This document shows, piece after piece, positions 43,807 to 52,320 of a stretch of DNA of 64,000 bases (the first letter of the stretch is position 1; every line of letters starts with the position of its first letter). Below the pieces are notes generated by a model. That model was not told the DNA's origin. It saw only the letters and a list, made by a program, of their open reading frames with translations, and made no database searches. The stretch is from Ruegeria marina (GTDB taxonomy: Bacteria; Pseudomonadota; Alphaproteobacteria; Rhodobacterales; Rhodobacteraceae). Both the position numbers and the translations under genes were made by a program. The DNA is taken from positions 1 to 64,000 of the forward strand of contig NZ_FMZV01000011.1 of assembly GCF_900101475.1 (NCBI RefSeq). The letters run 5' to 3'.

Positions 43807-44669
43807 CGATGACCAAACCTTGCATAATCTGCGTGGCGATCACGGGCAGTTTGCCGACGAAAGCCAATAACCCGGCCGTTCCGATCACGGTATCGGAACA
43901 GGTGGAATCGACTCAGGAGGCCTTTGAGGCCGGAGCCACCATTGTTCATGCCCATGTGCGTAACGATGATGAGACTCCATCTTCCGATCCGGAGAAGTTC
44001 GCCGCGCTGAAAGAGGGGATTGAGAAACATTGCCCCGGCATGATTATCCAGTTCTCGACCGGGGGGCGGTCAGGCGCCGGTCGGACACGAGGTGGGATGT
44101 TGCCGCTTTCGCCGGACATGGCCTCCCTGTCCGTCGGATCGAACAACTTCCCGACACGCGTTTACGAAAACCCGCCTGATCTGGTGGACTGGCTGGCCAG
44201 CGAAATGCTGACCTATGATGTCAAACCGGAGATCGAAGCTTTCGACCTGAGCCATATCCTGAAAGCCAGGGACATGGCCGACAAGGGTCAGCTTGCGGGG
44301 ACGCCTTACATCCAGTTCGTTATGGGTGTGAAGAACGCGATGCCGGTCGATCGCGATGTGTTCGAATACTACATTCACACGGTGCATCGCCTCTTCGGCG
44401 AAGACGCGCCTTGGTGTGCCGCAGGCATCGGAGCCAATCAGCTCAAACTCAACGAATGGGCCATCGCCGCAGGTGGTCATGCCCGGACCGGGCTCGAGGA
44501 CAATGTCCGCCTTGACCGCGACACGCTCGCCCCCAGCAACGCCGCGCTGGTCCGTAGGGCCGCGGACATCTGTGACAGGAACAACCGCCCCGTGGCGAGC
44601 TGGCAAGAGGCACGCCGCATTCTTGGACTGCGCCTGCCCGAGGACAACAGGAACGGACAGGCGGCATGA
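43803..44669 (+). CDS. BKACE-family beta-keto acid cleavage enzyme
   Basis: A 288-residue TIM-barrel enzyme of the BKACE family (formerly DUF849), which condenses a beta-keto acid with acetyl-CoA and releases acetoacetate and a new acyl-CoA. Zinc ligands are in VHAHVRNDDE and RTGLEDNVRL. Next to catechol genes, 3-oxoadipate is the attractive substrate, giving succinyl-CoA and acetoacetate and bypassing PcaIJ and PcaF. Dehydrocarnitine is a known alternative for the family. A CoA-transferase remnant follows. Confidence 0.85.
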   Translation: MTMTKPCIICVAITGSLPTKANNPAVPITVSEQVESTQEAFEAGATIVHAHVRNDDETPSSDPEKFAALKEGIEKHCPGMIIQFSTGGRSGAGRTRGGMLPLSPDMASLSVGSNNFPTRVYENPPDLVDWLASEMLTYDVKPEIEAFDLSHILKARDMADKGQLAGTPYIQFVMGVKNAMPVDRDVFEYYIHTVHRLFGEDAPWCAAGIGANQLKLNEWAIAAGGHARTGLEDNVRLDRDTLAPSNAALVRRAADICDRNNRPVASWQEARRILGLRLPEDNRNGQAA

Positions 44670-44773
44670 AGAATGTCTATGCCAACGCCACCGAAGCGCT
44701 CGACGGAGTGCTGCGGGACGGCATGCAGATCGCGGCGGTCGGGTTCAGCCTGACCGTGATGTCACCGGCATGA
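44666..44773 (+). pseudogene. 3-oxoacid CoA-transferase subunit A, N-terminal fragment
   Basis: Directly overlapping the BKACE stop, an ATG opens a 35-residue frame MKNVYANATEALDGVLRDGM followed by QIAAVGFSL, which is the N-terminus of a succinyl-CoA:3-ketoacid CoA-transferase alpha subunit. It ends after TVMSPA and the rest is gone. A CoA-transferase would have activated the acetoacetate made by the BKACE enzyme, so the intact ancestor made metabolic sense here. Confidence 0.7.
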
Positions 44774-44817
44774 GGTTCGGTTTCCGTATCGAAGACGACT
44801 GCAACAAACTTTTCCAT
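44760..44817 (-). pseudogene. Truncated start of a small unknown gene
   Basis: On the minus strand, AAAGGAGAACCAG precedes an ATG at 44817 that opens MEKFVAVVFDTETEP. This resembles the start of DUF1269-type proteins (FVAVVFD). It runs into the CoA-transferase fragment after about 18 residues. It is most likely a broken gene joined by deletion. Confidence 0.35.
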
Positions 44818-45248
44818 CTGGTTCTCCTTTCCATGGTCGGAACCAGTGTGCCTCTCGGCTTCCTGATACGAATATTGCGGACAAACCCGCACCCGGCTTG
44901 ATAGCCGGCGAGCCTTTGTGCATGGTCTTTTGTTTGAGCGTCAGACTTGCGGCGCTTGTCTGACGGAACACCGAGTTACCAGAAAGAAGCCTTTACCGAT
45001 CCGGAGATGCGGCAAATTCTAAGCTGTTTGACACCGGTGAAACGGCGGGGGAAACATCTTCCTTTCGAGGCCCGCCTGAGCCCTGAACCATTGCCCGCTG
45101 TTTTTGCGCCCGTCAAATCGGAGATTTAGGGACAACCTAACCAATGCTGCGAGATTTCGTAATTTTCGCTGCTTCTCCCCTCAACTAGACCCGGTCCAGC
45201 GACCCGCACGCAGCGGGAGTCACGGTTTATCACAGAGGGGAAGCAGAA
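44818..45248. other. Non-coding debris
   Basis: No recognisable gene in either direction. It lies between the CoA-transferase fragment and two other gene fragments, so it is probably rearranged sequence. Confidence 0.4.
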
Positions 45249-45353
45249 ATGCCCGTGGAAAAGACAGATACGTTGATTTTCGGCGGCGGACAGGCTGGTA
45301 TCGTGATGAGCGAGCACCTTGGCAAAGCTGGTGTACCCCATCTTGTTCTGTAA
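45249..45353 (+). pseudogene. FAD-dependent oxidoreductase, N-terminal fragment
   Basis: A 34-residue frame begins MPVEKTDTLIFGGGQAGIVM and goes on SEHLGKAGVPHLVL before a stop. This is the N-terminal FAD-binding GxGxxG strand of a flavin monooxygenase-like protein. The remainder is missing. Confidence 0.65.
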
Positions 45354-45354
45354 A

Positions 45355-45477
45355 AGAATCGAACAGCCAACGCCGTTTGGCGGCATGAAACAGTCCGGTT
45401 TCGGCCGCGATCTGTCGCTGCATTCCTTCGACAAGTACACCGTTTTGAAAACCACCTGGATCAAATATCGCGCGTAA
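45355..45477 (+). pseudogene. Aldehyde dehydrogenase, C-terminal fragment
   Basis: The frame ending at TAA 45475-45477 reads PTPFGGMKQSGFGRDLSLHS then FDKYTVLKTTWIKYRA, the typical last 38 residues of a gamma-glutamyl-aminobutyraldehyde-type aldehyde dehydrogenase. The rest of the gene is absent; the previous fragment is joined directly upstream. Confidence 0.75.
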
Positions 45478-45520
45478 GGCGCCATGCGGCCCCGCTGCCA
45501 AGCTACCCAAGGAGACGACC

Positions 45521-47590
45521 ATGCGCGACCCCAACTATGACATTCTGTTCGAGCCGATGCAGATCGGTCCCGTCACCGCCAAGAACCGCTTTTATCAGGT
45601 GCCGCATTGCAACGGGGGCGGCTACCGAGACCCGTCGGCTGCGGCAGAGATGCGCGGCATCAAGGCAGAGGGCGGTTGGGGCGTTATTTTCACCGAACAG
45701 TGCGAGATGCACCACACCTCGGAAATCACCCCGTTCATCGAATTGCGGCTCTGGGAAGACAAGGACATTCCGCAACTGCGTCGCATGTCGGAAAAGATGA
45801 AGGAACACGGCGCGCTGGCCGGTATCCAGCTGGCCTATTCCGGCATCAACGGCCCGAACCTCTATACCAAGGAAGTACCCCTCGCCCCTTCGGCCCTGCC
45901 GATCCGAACCTTCACCAATGACCCGGTGCAGGCCCGCGCCCTGTCCAGGACCGAAATCAAGGATCTGCGCCGCTGGTTCGTCAATGCTGCCAAGCGGTCC
46001 AGGAAGGCCGGGTTTGACCTGATTTGCCTGTACGGCGCGCATGGCTTCGGCATCTTCCAGCACTTTCTCAGCCGCGCCACCAACCAGCGCAGCGACGAAT
46101 ATGGTGGTAGCCTCGAAAACCGCTCGCGTTTCGTGAATGAAGTCATCGCGGACATGCGCGACACGGTGGGCGACACGATGGGCATCACGCTGCGTGTCAG
46201 TCTTGACGAAACCATCGGAGACCTCGGTTTTTCCAATGCCGAGGTGCGCGATTTCATCGAGATGAACAAGGACCTGCCCGATCTCTGGGACCTGGCGCAG
46301 GGCACGTGGGAGGATTGTTCTGGCCCGTCGCGCTTCAAGGAAGAGGCGGCGCAGGAACAGCTTGTGCGCGGCATTCACGAACTGACCGACAAGCCCATCG
46401 TTGGCGTGGGGCGCTTCACCTCGCCCGACGTGATGGCAAGGATGGTCAAATCCGGTACGCTCGATTTCATCGGCTGCGCGCGCCCTTCGATCGCCGATCC
46501 GTTCCTGCCGAAAAAGGTCGAGGAAGGCCGGATCGAGGACATCCGCGAATGTATCGGCTGCAACATCTGCATCACCGGCGACATGACCATGTCGATCAGC
46601 CGCTGCACCCAGAACCCCACCTTCATGGAGGAATGGCGCAAGGGCTGGCATCCGGAGAAGATGAACGCCAAGGGCGACAGCGACAATGTGCTGGTCATCG
46701 GCTCCGGCCCGGCCGGGCTGGAAGCGGCCTGGGCTTTGTGCCGCCGGGGGTACAACGTGGCGGTAGCCGAAGCGCGCGACGTCATCGGCGGCCGGGTCAC
46801 ACGCGAACGCACCCTGCCGGGGCTCAGCGCCTGGGGTCGGGTCGTTGACTACCGCGATTACCAGCTTTCGCAGCGCCCGGACGTGGAGATCTATCGCGCA
46901 AGCCCCCTGACTGCCGAAGACGTGATGGAATTCGGCTTCCAGAACGTGGCGATTGCTACGGGTGCCACCTGGCGGCGTGACGGTGTGTCACGTCAGCACG
47001 TGGTGCCGATGCCCATCGACGCGAAGGCCAAGGTCTACACCCCCGACGATCTGATGGACGGTACGGTTCCGGGTGGCAACGTGGTGATCTACGACGACGA
47101 TCACTACTACATGGGCGGCGTGCTGGCCGAACTGCTGGCCAAGCAGGGCGCGAAGGTCACGCTGATCACCCCGTCCGCCTTCGTGTCCGACTGGACGAAC
47201 AACACGCTGGAACAGGCGACGATCCATGCACGGCTGGACGAAATGGGCGTCGATATCGTGCTGAACCGCGGCGTGACCGAAATCCACACCGATCACGTGG
47301 TGTCGAACTGTGTCTATACCGGCAAAACCCGCGCCTATGAGGCCGATGCGGTTGTCATGGTCGCATCGCGTACCGGTAACGACGGGCTCTACCACGATCT
47401 GATGGCGCGGCAGGATGATTGGGCCGATGCGGGCATCCGATCGGTCAAGCTATTCGGTGATGCCGAGGCCGCGGGCCCGATCGCCTGGGCCACCTATGCC
47501 GGCCATCGCTATGCCCGTGAACTGGATGGCGACGACATTGGCGACGATCTGCCCTTCCGCCGCGAAATCACGGAGTTGGCCACGGAATGA
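45521..47590 (+). CDS. Trimethylamine-dehydrogenase-family flavoprotein with altered substrate site
   Basis: A 689-residue Fe-S flavoprotein of the TMADH/DMADH/histamine dehydrogenase family. Cys30 (FYQVPHC) is at the position that binds FMN covalently in TMADH. The 4Fe-4S ligands are Cys344, Cys347, Cys350 and Cys362. Tyr171 and His174 of the YGAH motif are kept. The aromatic bowl residues Tyr60, Trp264 and Trp355 of TMADH correspond to Gln60, Trp263 and Asp354, so trimethylamine is an unlikely substrate. As I recall, Gln and Asp occur at these places in histamine dehydrogenase. The C-terminal half holds a nucleotide-binding domain (VLVIGSGPAGLEAA). CAAGGAGACGACC precedes the ATG; the stop overlaps the ArgE-like gene. 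Confidence 0.87.
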   Translation: MRDPNYDILFEPMQIGPVTAKNRFYQVPHCNGGGYRDPSAAAEMRGIKAEGGWGVIFTEQCEMHHTSEITPFIELRLWEDKDIPQLRRMSEKMKEHGALAGIQLAYSGINGPNLYTKEVPLAPSALPIRTFTNDPVQARALSRTEIKDLRRWFVNAAKRSRKAGFDLICLYGAHGFGIFQHFLSRATNQRSDEYGGSLENRSRFVNEVIADMRDTVGDTMGITLRVSLDETIGDLGFSNAEVRDFIEMNKDLPDLWDLAQGTWEDCSGPSRFKEEAAQEQLVRGIHELTDKPIVGVGRFTSPDVMARMVKSGTLDFIGCARPSIADPFLPKKVEEGRIEDIRECIGCNICITGDMTMSISRCTQNPTFMEEWRKGWHPEKMNAKGDSDNVLVIGSGPAGLEAAWALCRRGYNVAVAEARDVIGGRVTRERTLPGLSAWGRVVDYRDYQLSQRPDVEIYRASPLTAEDVMEFGFQNVAIATGATWRRDGVSRQHVVPMPIDAKAKVYTPDDLMDGTVPGGNVVIYDDDHYYMGGVLAELLAKQGAKVTLITPSAFVSDWTNNTLEQATIHARLDEMGVDIVLNRGVTEIHTDHVVSNCVYTGKTRAYEADAVVMVASRTGNDGLYHDLMARQDDWADAGIRSVKLFGDAEAAGPIAWATYAGHRYARELDGDDIGDDLPFRREITELATE

Positions 47591-48789
47591 CGACTGTCAC
47601 GCCCCACGACAGGACGCGCGAAATTCTCGAGCGTCTGATCGCCTTTCCCACGGTCAGTGCAGCCAGCAACCGGGTGCTGATCGACTACGCCGAAGACCTG
47701 TTGCGCACGGCGGGTTTCACGACGCAACGCATCGCCGACCCGGAGTTGCCCAAGTCCGGTCTGGTTGCGCGCATCGGGCCAGACGGGCCGGGCGGGGTGA
47801 TGTTGTCGGCCCATAGCGACGTGGTCCCGGTCGAAGGCCAGAACTGGACCCGCCCGCCCTTCGAATTAACGCGCGAAGAAGACCGGCTTTATGGGCGTGG
47901 CGCCACCGACATGAAGGGCTATCTTGCCGCGATGCTGTCGCTTGCGGAACGGGCAGGCAAGGCGCTACCCGTGCAGCCTTTGATGCTGGTCATATCCTAT
48001 GACGAAGAGGTTGGTTGTCAGGGCATCCGCAAGATGCTGCCGGGGATACAGGCGCTTGGCTGGCGTCCTGAACTCTGCATCGTAGGGGAACCCACCTCGA
48101 TGCGTCCGGCCATTGGCCACAAGGGCAAGGCGGCATTTCGGGCCACCTTGCGTGGCACGGCGGGGCACTCGGCGCTTGCGCCGCGCTTCGTCAACGCTCT
48201 TCACCTTGCCGGAGAAGTGCTGACCACGCTGCGAGTATTGCAGGAGGGCTATGCCGCTTCGAACACCCGCGATACGGCCTATGATATTCCCTATTCCACC
48301 GTTCACGCGGGTCGGATGCAGGGCGGTACCGCGCTCAACATCGTGCCCGACCGGGCCGAGATCGAGTTCGAATTGCGCCACCTTGCCGCCGACCGCCTTG
48401 AGGATTTCGAGGCACGGCTGAAGCAGGAAGTTGAGGCGCTGAGCGCGCGATGGCAGACCGAGGCTCCCGAAGCCGGTGTGGATGTCATCTGCACAAACAC
48501 CTATCCCGGGCTCGATGTGGCGCCGGACGCGCCGGAGGTGGCGCGTGTCTCTGCGCTCTGCGGTTCCGAGGAAGTCATCAAGGTCGTATTCGGCACCGAG
48601 GCTGGCTTTTTCGCGAAGCTCGGAATGCCGACCGTGGTCTGCGGACCGGGCGACATGGAAGGGCAGGGACATAAGGCGGATGAGTATGTCACTAAGTCTC
48701 AGCTCGCGGCGTGCGACAACATGATGGACCGGATCCTGGTCGAATTGACGGCGTATTCAACCCGTGCCCAAAAGCCGGCCGGTCTGTGA
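47587..48789 (+). CDS. ArgE/acetylornithine deacetylase-like M20 amidohydrolase
   Basis: A 400-residue M20A metallo-deacylase. Metal ligands are in LSAHSDVVPVEG, RGATDMKGYLAAM and SYDEEVGCQG, with the C-terminal GPGDMEGQGHKADEYV. It starts 4 bases inside the end of the TMADH-like gene, so the two are translationally coupled. Acetylornithine deacetylation is the annotation default, but coupling to an amine/N-methyl amino acid dehydrogenase suggests deacylation of another N-acyl amine or amino acid. Confidence 0.85.
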   Translation: MTTVTPHDRTREILERLIAFPTVSAASNRVLIDYAEDLLRTAGFTTQRIADPELPKSGLVARIGPDGPGGVMLSAHSDVVPVEGQNWTRPPFELTREEDRLYGRGATDMKGYLAAMLSLAERAGKALPVQPLMLVISYDEEVGCQGIRKMLPGIQALGWRPELCIVGEPTSMRPAIGHKGKAAFRATLRGTAGHSALAPRFVNALHLAGEVLTTLRVLQEGYAASNTRDTAYDIPYSTVHAGRMQGGTALNIVPDRAEIEFELRHLAADRLEDFEARLKQEVEALSARWQTEAPEAGVDVICTNTYPGLDVAPDAPEVARVSALCGSEEVIKVVFGTEAGFFAKLGMPTVVCGPGDMEGQGHKADEYVTKSQLAACDNMMDRILVELTAYSTRAQKPAGL

Positions 48790-49686
48790 CGCGATCCATT
48801 CTTCCGCATGCTTCAGAAATGCCTTGTGCAATTGCGTCTGGTCGGTGTCCGAGATCATCAAGAGTCCCAGCTTCATGGGACGCGGTTGGCCCGTCAGCGG
48901 AATGAACCGCATCGGTTTCCCATCTGGCGCGAGATCGTTCATCGGGCGGACATTGACGATCGAATACCCGAACCCGTTGGCAACAAGTCCGCGCATCACG
49001 GCCATGTCCCGTGTGCGTTCCGCAATGATTGCGCGCAGCCCGGCACGGGTAAAGAAGGACAGGAAATAATCAGAGCTGTGCGGCAGGTCGAGCAGAACCA
49101 TGGGGTGTGGCGCGAGTTCCTCGATCGAGACCGCCTTCAGATGCGCGAGGGGATGCGTTTCACTCAGCGCAACCAGCGGCGGAAGCTCGATTATCGGATG
49201 AAAACTCAGATCGCGAGGAAGATCCAGGTCATAGGTTAGGGCAAGGTCGATCTTGGCCTGCCGCAACAGTCCGAAGAGTTCGGATTGATCCGCCTCGATC
49301 TGGCGGATACGGACGTCGCTGTACTGCTCTGTAAAACTGCGGCGCAGACCTGGCAGCACGATTTGCGCAAAAGTACTCAGGCAACCGACGGCAAGTGGGC
49401 CACGGATTGAGCCCGACAAAGACGCCGCCAGATCGTTGAGTACAGCGGCTTGACGCAATACCATCTGGGCATGATCCAGCAGGTTGCGGCCAGCTGGGGT
49501 CGGGGTGAGGCCTTGCGCGTGATGCCGGACAAAAAGCTTGACCCCCAGTTCCTCTTCCAACTGCGAGATGCTCGCCGAAATCGACGGCGACGACACATTC
49601 ACCTGTTGCGAGGCCGCAGCGATACTGCCTGTTTCCCCAACGGCAACAAAGTATTCAAGCTGACGCAGCGTATAGCGGAGTGGCAT
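48757..49686 (-). CDS. LysR-family regulator
   Basis: A 309-residue LysR protein. HTH: TGSIAAASQQVNVSSPSISASISQLEEELG (about 19-48), effector domain after residue 90. It converges with the ArgE-like gene and overlaps it by 33 bases. It lies 105 bases downstream of the HpaB-like gene on the same strand and may control that gene; the evidence is position only. Confidence 0.87.
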   Translation of the reverse strand: MPLRYTLRQLEYFVAVGETGSIAAASQQVNVSSPSISASISQLEEELGVKLFVRHHAQGLTPTPAGRNLLDHAQMVLRQAAVLNDLAASLSGSIRGPLAVGCLSTFAQIVLPGLRRSFTEQYSDVRIRQIEADQSELFGLLRQAKIDLALTYDLDLPRDLSFHPIIELPPLVALSETHPLAHLKAVSIEELAPHPMVLLDLPHSSDYFLSFFTRAGLRAIIAERTRDMAVMRGLVANGFGYSIVNVRPMNDLAPDGKPMRFIPLTGQPRPMKLGLLMISDTDQTQLHKAFLKHAEEWIASQTGRLLGTG

Positions 49687-49791
49687 CTTTAATTCCGGAT
49701 CACGAACTTCGTTCTGACATCTTCTCCGACGTGCAGCGAAATGGCAGCGATCATTGATTTAAGTGGTTCTAATACTGAATGAAATTCTGTA

Positions 49792-51348
49792 TCAGGACAA
49801 GTTTTCTTCGAGTGCGTCGAACTCTGCGAGCGAGTGTTGACGCTCGGGCATGTCCGGTGCGTGCCAATCACCGTAGGTCGCCGTTTCGGGTGCAGTAGGG
49901 CCTTTGTGGCAGGTCTTGTCATCCAGACCGGCAGCATCGCGAACCAGGCTCAGGGGGCCGTCCCAATCGAAGGTGTGATACACCGATGCGAGATGCGCAT
50001 GGGGTGGCGACTGGCCAAAAAGCTGAAACGACAGTTTGTGGCTGGCGTGCTCGGAATTGATCAGATCCCGGGTGAAGGCCATCAGTTTGCGCCGGTCCTC
50101 AGCGACGACATCTTCTCCGATGCTCAGGTAGTTTTTCAACCAGTCCGCAGTTTCGGGGTCGTCGAAACTGGCCGCACTTGGCATCAGCGCCAGCTGACCA
50201 CCGCTCAGTTCGCGCACAATTTGCATCATGGCATTCAATTCTGAGACCGCATGAACGCGTCCCGCAAAGAGCAGCGATTGGTTCGGCATCATCTGTCCGG
50301 CCGGTGATTTTTCGGCGAGTACAATCGCTGCAGTCAGATGGGCGTGGATTGCCTCGCGCCAGACAGACAGACGGGTCAGTTTGTCCCGGACGGCCTGTTC
50401 TCGATCTATCCCGGTCTGACGGCAACTCAGCAAGGCCGCCCCGATCAGGAAGTCGGCGAAGACCAGGATGCGATGCACAAAGAAGAAGGCAGAGTATCTG
50501 TGCAGCGTGGACCGGATCAGGGTCGCCGCCCGCGGCTGGCGATGGAACAGCACGTGTTCCCAGGGGATCAGGACATCATCGAAGACGACCAGCGCTTCGA
50601 TTTCATCAAATCGGTTGGACAGCGGATAGTCGCGTTCCGTGCCGGGACGAGAAAAGCCGGAACGGCATATGAACTTCAGCCCCTTTGCATTCAGATCGCA
50701 GATGAATCCCACGGCGTATTCGTCGGGCAGGGTATCTCCCCAATTTGCGATGTTGGGCTTGGTGTAAGCCAGATCCGCATAAGGGGCTGCTGTTTCGAAC
50801 TTCGCGCCGCGCACGACGATGCCGGCATCGGTTTCCTTGACAACACGCAGCAATGTGTCGGGGTTCTTTGGACCCGGCTGCTCTGCACGATTGCCCTTCG
50901 GGTCAGTGTTCGCAGAGATGCGAAACAGGTCATCGGTTTGCGAAGCAAGTATCTGCGCGTCGATGTTTCCTGCGAATTGAGGGTCCATGTCCACCAGCGC
51001 ATCGCGACAATCCCGAAGCGACCAGAATTCGGCAACGGTCTCATCGCCTGTGCGGGATGCGATCCCTCCAAGCTGCGAGAACACCCGTTCGTTTGCCCGC
51101 CGCTTCGCCCACCAATGCGCTTGGGAAAAAGGAACAGCCGCAATGATTGTTCTGGAATGTCCACCGACGGTGCTGGTCAGGACATCCCGGTGTTGCGGGT
51201 CTGCCTGCATATCATAGATGCGTGCACGCAGATCGACTGCAGGAGCAAACGCAGGGTGTGTCGTCACGTCCTTAATGCGTTCACCATCCAGAAATATATC
51301 TCGGTCTTTGCGGATCGCGGCGCGATAGTCGCTGCTTGTACGTATCAT
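49792..51348 (-). CDS. HpaB-family FADH2-dependent aromatic hydroxylase
   Basis: A 518-residue protein of the 4-hydroxyphenylacetate 3-monooxygenase large-component family (acyl-CoA dehydrogenase-like fold). Characteristic parts are TSSDYRAAIRKDRDIFLDGERI, TDAGIVVRGAKFETAAPYAD, SNRFDEIEALVVFDDVLIPWE and a C-terminal helical region. It needs reduced FAD from an HpaC-type reductase, which is not present nearby. The substrate is probably a phenol; homologues also hydroxylate other aromatics. The ribosome-binding site before the ATG is weak (CAGGATC). Confidence 0.88.
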   Translation of the reverse strand: MIRTSSDYRAAIRKDRDIFLDGERIKDVTTHPAFAPAVDLRARIYDMQADPQHRDVLTSTVGGHSRTIIAAVPFSQAHWWAKRRANERVFSQLGGIASRTGDETVAEFWSLRDCRDALVDMDPQFAGNIDAQILASQTDDLFRISANTDPKGNRAEQPGPKNPDTLLRVVKETDAGIVVRGAKFETAAPYADLAYTKPNIANWGDTLPDEYAVGFICDLNAKGLKFICRSGFSRPGTERDYPLSNRFDEIEALVVFDDVLIPWEHVLFHRQPRAATLIRSTLHRYSAFFFVHRILVFADFLIGAALLSCRQTGIDREQAVRDKLTRLSVWREAIHAHLTAAIVLAEKSPAGQMMPNQSLLFAGRVHAVSELNAMMQIVRELSGGQLALMPSAASFDDPETADWLKNYLSIGEDVVAEDRRKLMAFTRDLINSEHASHKLSFQLFGQSPPHAHLASVYHTFDWDGPLSLVRDAAGLDDKTCHKGPTAPETATYGDWHAPDMPERQHSLAEFDALEENLS

Positions 51349-51776
51349 GATCCTGCTCGTTGCGTCTGAAACTAAACCATTCTCGCATGGCTTCGGCCAC
51401 CCGCGAAAGAAGGGGTTGGCTTGGCGGCGCTTCGAGGCAACCTAAGCAATGCGGTTGAACGCCCAGTAGATATAACGCTCCACCACCTCACCGGTCGGTT
51501 TCGCAATTATCGATTGCGAGTCTGCCGTAGACTTCCGCCAATATTTGTTTTATTTATATATACTTACAAAAACTACCGCCATCGAGAAGTGCATGTTTAG
51601 GCTCTGCCTAATCAGGTCTTTCGCAACTACTCATTTACCCAACTGGCCTTCATGTCGTTGACCTGCGGCAAGATCGAAACCCGGTTTCCATCCCCGAATT
51701 GAAAACGGATGACCCGGCCGGCACGAGGATAGCCAGATGTGGGCTTCGTGGAACAATCCGCGCGGGTGCTGACATC
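51349..51776. other. Intergenic stretch upstream of the hydroxylase
   Basis: No recognisable gene. There is an AT-rich part around 51535-51590 that could carry the hydroxylase promoter. The right end borders a decayed ABC transporter region. Confidence 0.4.
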
Positions 51777-51989
51777 ATGAGCGACACTGCCCATATTGCA
51801 CCCGCCGCGTGTGCCGGGTCGCCCGCACGCCGCGCGCTGCTGAACCTTGCCTGTCTGGGTCTGCTGCCGTCCTGGCTGATCATGGGTTTTGCGCTCTCGC
51901 TGCCCATTCTCATCGTGGCTGCGGTTTCCGTGTCTATGTCTGGATGATCATCCTGGCCCAGCGGGCCGCCCGCAAGGAGGCAACGGCAT
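51777..51989 (+). pseudogene. ABC transporter permease remnant (PotB-like), internally deleted
   Basis: The N-terminus MSDTAHIAPAACAGSPARRA with LPSWLIMGFALSLPILIVAAVSVS (51777-51947) is that of a spermidine/putrescine-type permease 1. It is joined out of frame to what reads as the C-terminus, WMIILAQRAARKEATA (51943-51989). The transmembrane core between them is missing. Confidence 0.65.
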
Positions 51990-52318
51990 GAGCATCCAAT
52001 ACGACGTCAAACACTATCTCGGCCTTGGTGCCCTAAGCGTCGCCTTCTTCGTCTACCTCTATGCACCGTTGTTGATGGTATTCATCTACTCCTTGAACGC
52101 CAGCCCGATCACCGGCGTTTGAACCGAGTTTTCTTTTAGGTGGTCTGGATCCGCTCTCGACAACAAGGCACTGATAACGGCACTTGAGACTTCTCTCATC
52201 GTTGCCGGGATTGCCACCGTGGTGGTCACAACGATCGCTCGGATGGCCGCGCTGGCCATCATCCGCGGCAAAAATGTCCGGTTCCGCAAACTGTCAGAAT
52301 TCGTGCTTGTCCGACGAT
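51988..52318 (+). pseudogene. ABC transporter permease remnant (PotC-like), frameshifted
   Basis: A second permease starts at 51988 (MSIQYDVKHYLGLGALSVAF, then FVYLYAPLLMVFIYSLNASP) and stops at 52122. Homology resumes in another frame with NKALITALETSLIVAGIATV and ARMAALAIIRGKNVRFRKLSEFV (about 52160-52305), then ends. This is the partner of the preceding remnant; both are non-functional. Confidence 0.7.
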
Positions 52319-52320
52319 GA

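Noticed and set aside
43803-44669. Carnitine degradation (dehydrocarnitine cleavage) as the role of the BKACE enzyme
   Set aside because: No carnitine dehydrogenase or betainyl-CoA thioesterase nearby and the flanking genes are for catechol; kept only as an alternative.
45521-47590. Trimethylamine dehydrogenase as a firm annotation
   Set aside because: Two of the three aromatic residues that bind the methylated ammonium group are replaced by Gln and Asp.
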